This document shows, one piece after another, positions 1-7,002 of a stretch of 7,067 nt of DNA; the stretch's first letter is position 1, and the number at the start of each line of letters is the position of its first letter. The DNA is taken from assembly GCA_964592475.1 (NCBI GenBank), contig CAZQEZ010000196.1, positions 1 through 7,067 of the forward strand, written 5' to 3'. A model generated the notes under the pieces. The model was given only the letters and a program-made list of their open reading frames with translations, was not told the DNA's origin and ran no database searches. Made by a program: the position numbers and the translations under genes. Source of the DNA: CAZQEZ01 sp964592475. GTDB lineage: Bacteria; Bacteroidota; Bacteroidia; Cytophagales; Cyclobacteriaceae.

Positions 1-381
1 TGAAGGCACATATATACCTGCTTTGAAGATAGCTTGATCTAAATTAACTTGATTGGAACCAAGAACCTTGGCATTATTATCATTATCAATAAATTCTAAT
101 ACTACTTCAAATTCGCTTTCTACTTTTAAAATACCACCGCCATCTTCATCAATGTATAAAACATTTCCATTACTGAAAGGAATTTTACGAATTGTTTCAT
201 CATTACCTGAGACCGGATCATGATATAAATTAAGGTTACCTTCACAAGGAAAACTCTCACAATTCACACCACCAATTATGGTAATTTGGGTAATACGAAA
301 CTCTATGTCTCTTGCTGCCTTCAAGCAATTAATAAAAAAAAAGAAACATATTAATAAAAGAAACACTATTTTACATCTCAT
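1..381 (-). CDS. Small exported protein of unknown function, 3' end cut by window edge
   Basis: An open frame starts with ATG at 381-379 and runs without a stop for 127 codons to the window edge, so the C-terminus is missing. It begins MRCKIVFLLLICFFFFINCL, a basic N-terminus plus a strongly hydrophobic core, which I read as a signal peptide cleaved near KA-A (about residue 22). Cys19 sits in FINC, a poor lipobox, so a lipoprotein is possible but unlikely. The mature part looks beta-rich, with alternating hydrophobics (IEFRITQITIIGG), a short C41-x4-C46 pair and an acidic loop in VVLEFIDNDNNAKVLG that faintly recalls the Asp loop and following Gly of C2 domains. That resemblance is weak and unproven. 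The start is fixed by the one-base overlap with the stop of the FN3 gene (TGATG). It is therefore the third cistron of the operon and probably acts in the same exported assembly. I do not recognise the family. Confidence 0.85.
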   Translation of the reverse strand, partial: MRCKIVFLLLICFFFFINCLKAARDIEFRITQITIIGGVNCESFPCEGNLNLYHDPVSGNDETIRKIPFSNGNVLYIDEDGGGILKVESEFEVVLEFIDNDNNAKVLGSNQVNLDQAIFKAGIYVPS

Positions 382-383
382 CA
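379..383 (-). promoter_or_regulatory. TGATG stop/start overlap between FN3 gene and small exported gene
   Basis: The TGA stop of the FN3 gene (383-381) shares its final A with the ATG of the small gene (381-379), the same arrangement as at the previous junction. This supports the start chosen for the small gene and implies coupled translation. A second ATG overlaps at 376-374 but is out of frame with the signal peptide. Confidence 0.8.
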
Positions 384-2402
384 GTATGCTATATTTATAT
401 TTTTACTATCCAGAAAACTGTCTTTTTGCCAAATATTAAAACTGTAGAAATAGGTGTTGTTAGGATTAATATCGCGGTCAATATAAACTTTTGTGACTTG
501 ACTTTTTAAAAGTCTTTTTTGACTACCTTTCGTTTTTTTGTAAATGTCTACCATTAAATCATCACCTTTCCACGTAAATTCAATAGCATTTAAGTCACGA
601 TTAATTTGATATTGAATCTCTACGTTTTTGGTTAACACTAACGACCTAGCTGATATAGATAATGGACTCGAATAATTTGCACTGCTATCTAAGGCAATAA
701 TTTGTAAAGAATAATTACCAGCACTTTTAAATTGGTAAGAAAATTGACTTCTATCTCTAAGTATTTCAATTTCATTTTCTAAAATAGAATCTTCTAATAT
801 AACTTTTGCTTTATACAGCATTAAATCTTCTGATTTAATCTGTTGCCAAGCAATAAACAATGAAGAATCAGTTGGAAGATAATTTAGCAATACTGGTGTT
901 GGAGGAGGAATCACATCAGGTTTTTTTAATTTAATGGGTTTTGAATAATCCGAGGGATTGTAATGATGGTCCAAAGCAATTATTGCATAGTAAATATCTT
1001 TAGTAAGATTATTAATGGCTATAGAGTCAACAAAAAAATTCATTCGAATCATTTGATTGTTGATCCGATACCACTCTTCTTTGAGATCATTAACCTTGTA
1101 AATATGATATCCTTGCAAATCTTGTTCATAATTCTGATTCCAATAAATCTTCACAATACCAGAAGTATCTATACTACCCTGTAACCCCGTGGGAGGTTCT
1201 GGGGCAATAGAATCATAAAGTGGAATATATTCCGGAATGGAAGCTAAAAAGCTGGTATCGTTATAATAAGTATTGATTACATAATAATTATTAGCCAGTG
1301 GATTTTCATCTTTAAAACTGGAACTAATTGGACTTAGCATTTCCATAGAAAACTCGGCAAATGGGCCATTGGCAGTATTACTCCTGGCAACTTTAAATCC
1401 TTTTACCTTATCTAAATGATCATCCGGGAATTTCCACTCTAAATTAATGCCTGTTGCAGTAATATTTTGCTTGGTAATAACTGCCGCTATTCCTTTTAAC
1501 TTTACATTTCCTTTACCTGATATTGTATCAGAGTATGGACCTTTAATACCAAATGGACTAATTCCTCTCACTCTATAAAAAACTTCAATATCATTAGCTA
1601 TACTATCGTTAAAAATAAACTTATCCATAATATCAAGTGCCTGATTTTGTAAATTGAGGAAATTACTTTGATTAATTGATTTAAAATTTCTTCCATCTAA
1701 TGACCTTTCTATTTGATAAGAAGTGTAAAAATTTTGCAAATAAAAACTTCTCCAACTCAACATAACTGATTGATCCCCAAATTCAGCTTCTATTTCAGAA
1801 ATTTTTGGTAATGGCTTTTGCTCCTCATAGTTAACTAATGTTGCACCCATGCTTACGGAGTAATCTTCAATTGTATCTGCTAAGTAAACTCTGTAAAAAT
1901 AAACGAGGCTTGTATCTATATTTGCATCTATAAGGCCTAAGCCAATTGCTTCAGCTGTTTCCCAGTGTTGGTCCGCTGCTAAAAGAGCAAATGAAAATCT
2001 ATTCTCATTTTCCTCTACTTGGTTAATTATAGATAGAAAACCAGTGTTATCTTCACTTAAGTCAAATGACTCGCCATAAATAGCCTGGGCTGCAATGGCA
2101 TTGTACTTATTATCCATTAAGGGTTCAAATCGCTGCTTCGGTATCGGTTTGAGAGCCTCTTCAAGCAATTGATAATTGTTCTCGTTATAATTAATATCAG
2201 TACTATCTTTTGATAAAATATACCTTTCTACCCGGTAACCATATTTATTTCCTAATTGCCAACCTATCGGTGTAGAAGGAGCCCACCTGAGATAAACTTG
2301 GTTATTCGCTATTCTAGCTATAACCTTTATATCAGCTTCATCTTGACTGAACAAACTATTGTATAGAAAAAGTAATGGCAATATAATCAGATACTTCTGC
2401 AT
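381..2402 (-). CDS. Exported protein of about six fibronectin-type-III-like modules
   Basis: This is a 673-residue protein counted from ATG at 2402. An in-frame TTG lies one codon upstream (2405), but ATG forms TGATG with the preceding stop and is preferred. The signal peptide MQKYLIILPLLFLYNSLFSQ is followed by acidic DEAD. FN3-like modules are recognisable by W at strand C, Y-x-V/I in the middle and a late Y-x-(V/I)-x-A/G-x-D/S strand. They lie at about 23-195, 200-296, 302-395, 399-494, 496-590 and 592-673. Linkers of the form D-x-x-(A/P)-P-x-P-P/T precede modules 4 and 5 (IAPEPPTG near 399, VIPPPTPV near 497). Module 1 is nearly twice normal length because of an insert at about 65-155. 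I see no catalytic motif, no cysteine, no membrane helix after the signal peptide and no obvious type IX secretion C-terminal domain. FN3 arrays usually bind protein or polysaccharide. Here the role is inferred to be an adaptor for the upstream large protein, whose gene overlaps this one by one base. The FN3 assignment is fairly secure; the function is not known. Confidence 0.9.
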   Translation of the reverse strand: MQKYLIILPLLFLYNSLFSQDEADIKVIARIANNQVYLRWAPSTPIGWQLGNKYGYRVERYILSKDSTDINYNENNYQLLEEALKPIPKQRFEPLMDNKYNAIAAQAIYGESFDLSEDNTGFLSIINQVEENENRFSFALLAADQHWETAEAIGLGLIDANIDTSLVYFYRVYLADTIEDYSVSMGATLVNYEEQKPLPKISEIEAEFGDQSVMLSWRSFYLQNFYTSYQIERSLDGRNFKSINQSNFLNLQNQALDIMDKFIFNDSIANDIEVFYRVRGISPFGIKGPYSDTISGKGNVKLKGIAAVITKQNITATGINLEWKFPDDHLDKVKGFKVARSNTANGPFAEFSMEMLSPISSSFKDENPLANNYYVINTYYNDTSFLASIPEYIPLYDSIAPEPPTGLQGSIDTSGIVKIYWNQNYEQDLQGYHIYKVNDLKEEWYRINNQMIRMNFFVDSIAINNLTKDIYYAIIALDHHYNPSDYSKPIKLKKPDVIPPPTPVLLNYLPTDSSLFIAWQQIKSEDLMLYKAKVILEDSILENEIEILRDRSQFSYQFKSAGNYSLQIIALDSSANYSSPLSISARSLVLTKNVEIQYQINRDLNAIEFTWKGDDLMVDIYKKTKGSQKRLLKSQVTKVYIDRDINPNNTYFYSFNIWQKDSFLDSKNINIAY

Positions 2403-2404
2403 CA
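2400..2404 (-). promoter_or_regulatory. TGATG stop/start overlap between large protein and FN3 gene
   Basis: On the minus strand the TGA stop of the large-protein gene (2404-2402) shares its final A with the ATG of the FN3 gene (2402-2400). No Shine-Dalgarno sequence precedes it; the upstream codons are A-rich (ATG AAA AAT). This is a typical termination-reinitiation arrangement and decides the start of the FN3 gene. Confidence 0.8.
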
Positions 2405-5400
2405 ATTTTTCATTATTAAAGTTTTAAATGAATTTGCATCTTTTTGACCTGGTAAGGTGTAAAAAAGATTTATCTTATACTCAGTATTTCTGTGGAAATT
2501 CTGAAAATCATAGAAATGTATTGCCAGGTTTGGTGTTTTATTATTTTCATCGATATATCTATTAACGAAAGCATTTCTTATATCGAAATAATCTTCTTGA
2601 GCATAATATTCCAAATCATAGGTCGCATTAAATTTACCATATGACTCAAATAATTCAGGATAGTCACTAAAATAGTTATATTGGTTTACATAAATTGCTC
2701 TTATTGGTGGAGCACCCACAGCACCAATTTTTCGCCATTTAATATCACCACTGTTGCGGTATAATTTTGACAGAAAGTTATCAAACCACGAGTTTTCAGG
2801 AATCGCTCTCAGCTTGATTAGATTTTGCAGTTCATAAGAATCAAATAATTCATCCGAGTTAAAAGCATATCCAAGAGCCTTAGTTTTTGTAGTCTCATTA
2901 AATCTGGCTGTAGTAATATGATTACTAGCCATATCTATTTTTTCATTGATAGTGTTATATTTACTGACTCTGAATTGGGTTTGATAAATTCTGAAATCTT
3001 CTGGTAGGGATAACGATCCGGTAACTTCTTTCTCCGATGCTACTACATCAATATCTAAAGAATCAACTTGCAAAATTTCACTTTCTTTTTCGGTGACATT
3101 TTTATCGAATGAAGCAACATTAACCGGTAATTTTAATAAAAAAAGATCGTAAATCTTATCATTAGATAAATTTGGAGGGATATTAAAGAGCAATCCATTA
3201 TTTTCAGAATCAGGTTCAATATCCACATCTATTTGATCACCATAATCGGTATTTTCAAATCTTGCAATAAAATCCCATTCTGTACCAGCTTCATCTAATT
3301 TATCAAATAAATATGCCTGATACTTATGCATGGAAAGATAGCCTTGATGATGTTGATTTTTGTAAAAGTTTTGCATATTTTGCACAGGGTACATGAAATC
3401 AATGTTATCCTCAGGAATATTTCTTGGCCCTTCTCCGGTCTTAAAAACATGTACTCTATCCTCAAAAGCTTGATCATCACCGCCCAATGGTTGCCACTGA
3501 TTATCAATACGCTCTTCCCATAAAACTTTTACTGAAGCCTCAATTTCTTCTTGCTGAGGCAATGTAATATTTGAATTATATACCAATACATCTTTAGCAA
3601 TATTCCAATTTAGCTTACCAGGCAAATCTATCCCGGCAGACTTTACAGTAAAATGATCAAGTTTTACCCGATATACTTTTACATTATCATTAATATCCAT
3701 TAATTGAAATTCTTCATTTACTTTAATATTAAAAGCAACCTGAGGAGCATTAAAAACATCAACTTCGGTAGCATTGTCTCCCGGAGTAACATCTGCAATT
3801 ACCTGTATATTGGGGGCACCTTGAGTTTCCAACTCACACCCTTCGCCGATTTGAACTTTGAATTTAAACTTACCCTTTACTAATCCACCCAAGATATTAA
3901 AATGACCTTTTACAGCCCCCTGGAAATAAGAAGGTTTAGGCAATTTTGCCTGTAATACCACACCAGCCCCAATACTGGCAATTTCAAATTCCTTTTTGAC
4001 CATAAATAGTTTAACCTTGATACCCACCGCACCTTGTAAATAAGCCCATGCCTGACCGGAAGCATACCAGCCATTGATGCCAATGGGTAAAGAGTCTCCC
4101 ACACAGTTTACATTACTCATATCTTTGAGCATGATATCAAAGCCTAAACCTGCATTAAATTCTCCATAGAAGATGAGAAACTTCTTTTTGCCAGTAGCCA
4201 CCTGGAAATCTGCACCAAAAGCAAAGCCAGCGGCAGATGGATCAGCTAATTCGTTCTCACGGGCCATAAAATTGAGATCTATATCCGAACCAAAATATTC
4301 TTGAAGAATAGGTGGAATAGGTGGCATGGGTGGCATATTATCGCCTACCATAAAATAAGCACCTGTTTCTACTATACCAATGAAGTTAAGCCCTATCCGC
4401 TGATCAGGTGTGCCAATATGGATGTACCAGGATTGCGGTGAAAAATACATAACTGCTCTACCGGCAAGATTATTCTCATTTCTTCCTTTCAATACCCCTG
4501 CCACATTCACATAAGCATCTAGCGTAGCAAAAAAAGTTTTATTAGGAAAATCATAGGTCATCAACAGATCTGCATACAGTGGAGGATCATTACCTCTTTT
4601 ATCTATAGGAGTCATAAAATAGGCTTGTCCGCCAAAACCAATATACTTAACCCCACCTGTACTATTAAATGCTATTTCAAAAGTTGCATCAGCATTAAAT
4701 GCCTCAGGCTTACCTGCAGAACCAATAGTAACACCAGCCTTAAAACCAAGGAATATATCACCGGTCGGTATATAGGTAATACCACTGCTGGATGGCTCAT
4801 TAGCATTGCCTTTGGCCGCTGCCCGCAATGCCTCCTCATCAAACCTATCCATCATCATGTGGTAATAGAGGCCACCGGCAAATCCATAAAAAGCAACGGG
4901 AGCACCGGCACCTACAGGCAATCTTGCACCAGCGTCTACATACCAATATCTTAAACCATTTACATTTCCGAATTGGGCAGTGGCATCTATTGCAAATCCT
5001 TTAACTACCTCCATTTCTAATGACCCTTTAAAACCTTTACCATAGGTAGAGTCTCCTTTAAACAAGCTAATAGAGCCTTCTATACGCACTATACCTATGG
5101 AAGCATCTATTAAAATCTCATCTATTGCTGTGCCCTTATAAACAAAATCAGTTTGGGTTACCTTTTCTCCTTCAATGTCAATTTCTTCTTCTTCAATTGC
5201 GGCAGTAATAGTAACTCCGGTAGAACCCCCAAATCCCTTATCTGACTTGTTCATCAAATTCAATCCTACATCAACCGAAAGAGCCAGTACACCCTTGTCA
5301 ATTTTCATAGAAAAATCGTTGATAGTAACCGGGAAATTAGCTACCTTATTTTCATCACTTACTAAAGACCAATACCCACCATGCAGATATGGGCTTTCCG

Positions 5401-6682
5401 TTGAAATATGTAAGTCTTGAAATTCTATACCTTTAAATTTCACATCCTCATTAGCCACATAGGCTTTACCGTGTAAGATTGCTTCCGGTACGAATTTGCC
5501 ATTTACTTTGGATATTTTGACAGTGGAGTTTGGATATAGCGTTACTTTTGCAATTAAAGCAGGTAGTTCTAAACTATCATTTGAGGTAAGGGAAAATGCA
5601 TAATTGAGTTCTTCATTGGCTTTAAAAATAGCGGCGGTATAATCAAAAGTGGATTCGGGAGAGAACATGGGTATGCGTAATTTACCCCTCATACCTCCTG
5701 CCTGCAACCGGTTTCTCACCATTTCTATGGCTAACGAATCGATAGAAAAGGGCCATCCATCCAATGTGCCGTCACCAGTTGAAAATAAATTAATTGCCTC
5801 AAGTGATCCGGAAAAACCAAATCTATCAATCAGCAAATGATTTACGGATATTTCTTTTCTACCTTGTTTGGTTTTTAATTCCGTAGGAAGCTTTACTGTA
5901 GCATTTTCTAAATAAAAACCTTGCCATGTGTACAAAGCACCGGCAAAATCTTTCCGATATACCTCAGGGAACACCATACTTTCAGCATTGCTGGTGTCAC
6001 TTAAGTCGATAATGGCATTATTAATTGCAAAACTAAACCCATCCAGACCTTTCACTTGAAATGGAGGCATATTAATGGTGGTAAGGATTCCGCCTACATC
6101 TTTGGCATTTACTTCAAAAGAGGCGGTCACTATCCCGGTAGAGTCTTTAGGGTCATCAGGAATAATCAATTCTCGATCAAATTCAAACAACCCCTTTAGA
6201 TTTACCGATTGAAAGCCATTACAATCCCACGATACATAATTACTGCCATCTCCAGGCAGTTTTAAATCTATTTTAGAAGTAATTGGCAGGCTATGTTCGG
6301 AAACTAGCTGTAGCTTAGTACCCACACTGGCTGAGATACCTGCGGGAGAGATAGCAATTTCTTTAGCTGCAAAAGCAAGTTTTTCAGCTACAAAAGGTAA
6401 GTCAAGAGAAATGTAGGCATTAAAATAAGCGCCTTCGGCAGTAAACCACATTTCATCGATTACAACGATCTGCCTGGTGGCACCAACATCTTTTACCAAA
6501 CCAACCGGCAAATCCATTAAATCTTGTTCGACTAATTGGGTAACCAATCTACCTTCAGCCTCTACTTTCTCGTGTAAATTGTGAATCTTGTCGATCAAAG
6601 AAACATTTTGAGAAGATTCAGTTTCTTGCGCAAAAGATTTCAGGGATAACAAGCTCACAAGTATGAGTACTACTATTCTCAT
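2402..6682 (-). CDS. Very large exported beta-rich protein with central porin-like region and Ig-like segment, function unknown
   Basis: This is a 1426-residue protein from ATG at 6682; an in-frame TTG at 6685 is possible but less likely. A signal peptide (MRIVVLILVSLLSLKSFAQ) covers residues 1-19. A short helical stretch follows (27-57), then beta-rich sequence (about 66-520) with phrases such as WQGFYLENATVKLP near 253 and GWPFSIDSLAIEM near 309. Residues about 520-950 are Gly- and aromatic-rich alternating strands (AFYGFAGGLYY near 597, FLIFYGEFNAGLGFDI near 835, FQGAVKGHFNILGGLVKG near 920), interrupted by a proline run MPPMPPIPP at 783-791. About 955-1080 looks like a bacterial Ig-like domain, opening with VTPGDNATEVDVFNAPQVAF. 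The rest (1085-1426) is mixed beta sequence with many aromatics and no identified domain. Only three cysteines are seen (154, 860, 949). There is no catalytic motif, no helical membrane span and no typical type IX C-terminal signal. It is the first cistron of the three-gene unit and is inferred to be the structural body of an envelope or surface complex. Confidence 0.92.
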   Translation of the reverse strand: MRIVVLILVSLLSLKSFAQETESSQNVSLIDKIHNLHEKVEAEGRLVTQLVEQDLMDLPVGLVKDVGATRQIVVIDEMWFTAEGAYFNAYISLDLPFVAEKLAFAAKEIAISPAGISASVGTKLQLVSEHSLPITSKIDLKLPGDGSNYVSWDCNGFQSVNLKGLFEFDRELIIPDDPKDSTGIVTASFEVNAKDVGGILTTINMPPFQVKGLDGFSFAINNAIIDLSDTSNAESMVFPEVYRKDFAGALYTWQGFYLENATVKLPTELKTKQGRKEISVNHLLIDRFGFSGSLEAINLFSTGDGTLDGWPFSIDSLAIEMVRNRLQAGGMRGKLRIPMFSPESTFDYTAAIFKANEELNYAFSLTSNDSLELPALIAKVTLYPNSTVKISKVNGKFVPEAILHGKAYVANEDVKFKGIEFQDLHISTESPYLHGGYWSLVSDENKVANFPVTINDFSMKIDKGVLALSVDVGLNLMNKSDKGFGGSTGVTITAAIEEEEIDIEGEKVTQTDFVYKGTAIDEILIDASIGIVRIEGSISLFKGDSTYGKGFKGSLEMEVVKGFAIDATAQFGNVNGLRYWYVDAGARLPVGAGAPVAFYGFAGGLYYHMMMDRFDEEALRAAAKGNANEPSSSGITYIPTGDIFLGFKAGVTIGSAGKPEAFNADATFEIAFNSTGGVKYIGFGGQAYFMTPIDKRGNDPPLYADLLMTYDFPNKTFFATLDAYVNVAGVLKGRNENNLAGRAVMYFSPQSWYIHIGTPDQRIGLNFIGIVETGAYFMVGDNMPPMPPIPPILQEYFGSDIDLNFMARENELADPSAAGFAFGADFQVATGKKKFLIFYGEFNAGLGFDIMLKDMSNVNCVGDSLPIGINGWYASGQAWAYLQGAVGIKVKLFMVKKEFEIASIGAGVVLQAKLPKPSYFQGAVKGHFNILGGLVKGKFKFKVQIGEGCELETQGAPNIQVIADVTPGDNATEVDVFNAPQVAFNIKVNEEFQLMDINDNVKVYRVKLDHFTVKSAGIDLPGKLNWNIAKDVLVYNSNITLPQQEEIEASVKVLWEERIDNQWQPLGGDDQAFEDRVHVFKTGEGPRNIPEDNIDFMYPVQNMQNFYKNQHHQGYLSMHKYQAYLFDKLDEAGTEWDFIARFENTDYGDQIDVDIEPDSENNGLLFNIPPNLSNDKIYDLFLLKLPVNVASFDKNVTEKESEILQVDSLDIDVVASEKEVTGSLSLPEDFRIYQTQFRVSKYNTINEKIDMASNHITTARFNETTKTKALGYAFNSDELFDSYELQNLIKLRAIPENSWFDNFLSKLYRNSGDIKWRKIGAVGAPPIRAIYVNQYNYFSDYPELFESYGKFNATYDLEYYAQEDYFDIRNAFVNRYIDENNKTPNLAIHFYDFQNFHRNTEYKINLFYTLPGQKDANSFKTLIMKN

Positions 6683-6728
6683 CAAATGTCAGAATTTTAG
6701 TACAAGATAGTATCAAGATTTGGATTAA

Positions 6729-6756
6729 CAAAATTTATTAGTTGGTACTTATGTAA
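6729..6756 (-). promoter_or_regulatory. Candidate promoter of the three-gene operon (Bacteroidota-type)
   Basis: On the minus strand, AAATTTTG (6736-6729) matches the Bacteroidota -7 box TAnnTTTG at all but the first base. A TTA (6756-6754) in place of the -33 TTG lies 17 bases upstream. This would place transcription start near 6722 and leave a leader of about 40 bases before the ATG at 6682. Both elements are imperfect and the region is AT-rich, so chance similarity is a real possibility. Confidence 0.25.
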
Positions 6757-6796
6757 GGTTTAGGAAGCATATTGCGTCATTTATAACTTTTGCTGA

Positions 6797-6814
6797 TTAG
6801 TTAAATTAGTTAAA
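6797..6814. repeat. Two tandem copies of the 9-mer TTAGTTAAA
   Basis: TTAGTTAAA occurs at 6797-6805 and again directly at 6806-6814, with an A before and a T after. It lies in the middle of the divergent intergenic region, upstream of the operon's candidate promoter. It could be a regulator binding site or a chance duplication in AT-rich DNA. Confidence 0.5.
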
Positions 6815-6940
6815 TCATTGATAATTAAGCTATAAATGAATTCGCGCAAATAAATTTTTTAGCAGAAATAATGTAATATTTAATTAGATTATACTTCTGA
6901 TTTACTATTTAATCATACTTAAGCCATCGCTTAAAAGGTG

Positions 6941-6964
6941 GTGATTTCTCAATCACTTTTTATT
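6941..6964 (+). terminator. Short hairpin followed by a T-run, upstream of the plus-strand gene
   Basis: GTGATT (6941-6946) and AATCAC (6951-6956) pair as a perfect 6-bp stem around the loop TCTC, followed by TTTTTATT. The form is that of a weak intrinsic terminator on the plus strand. No plus-strand gene lies upstream within the window. It could instead be an attenuator in the leader of the gene at 7003, a stop for antisense transcription, or an operator-like palindrome. On the opposite strand the stem is followed by CACCTTTT, so it is less terminator-like there. Confidence 0.35.
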
Positions 6965-6970
6965 ATCTAG

Positions 6971-6978
6971 AATTTTTG
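6971..6978 (+). promoter_or_regulatory. Possible -7 box for the plus-strand gene
   Basis: AATTTTTG differs from the Bacteroidota -7 consensus TAnnTTTG only at the first base and lies 24 bases before the ATG at 7003. No TTG is found at the expected distance upstream. The support is therefore a single short near-match in AT-rich DNA. Confidence 0.15.
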
Positions 6979-7002
6979 CATACATTTAGAAAAAAAAAAG
7001 CT

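Larger units (their letters stand above)
6683..7002. other. 320-bp AT-rich divergent intergenic region
   Basis: This is the only long non-coding stretch. It lies between the starts of the minus-strand operon and the plus-strand gene, so it must hold promoters for both unless the plus gene is read from elsewhere. It contains a weak minus-strand promoter candidate, a 9-bp tandem repeat, two copies of TATTTAAT 29 bp apart and a small hairpin with a T-run near the plus-strand gene. The only ORFs seen are a few codons long (for example ATG at 6836, five codons). No tRNA- or rRNA-like sequence was noticed. Confidence 0.8.

Noticed and set aside
319..381. Lipoprotein call for the small exported protein
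   Set aside because: Cys19 is preceded by F-I-N, which does not fit the usual small-residue lipobox, and a normal cleavage site (KA-A) lies just after it.
2403..2405. TTG as start of the FN3 gene, one codon upstream
   Set aside because: The adjacent ATG at 2402 gives the TGATG overlap seen again at the next junction, and ATG is the commoner start. The same reasoning applies to TTG at 6685 for the large gene.
3295..3523. Short open frames on both strands within the large gene
   Set aside because: They are out-of-frame shadows of the 1426-residue gene, with no signal peptide, domain or start signal.
4311..4336. GGTGG-type microrepeat
   Set aside because: It is explained by codons for the proline-rich run in the large protein rather than by a separate DNA element.
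4625..4954. Plus-strand open frame of 109 codons inside the large gene
   Set aside because: It lies wholly antisense to a long convincing coding region, its protein is Cys/Ser/Thr-rich without a recognisable pattern, and no start context supports it.
6836..6853. Five-codon ORF in the intergenic region
   Set aside because: It is too short to support as a gene and has no leader or conservation evidence.
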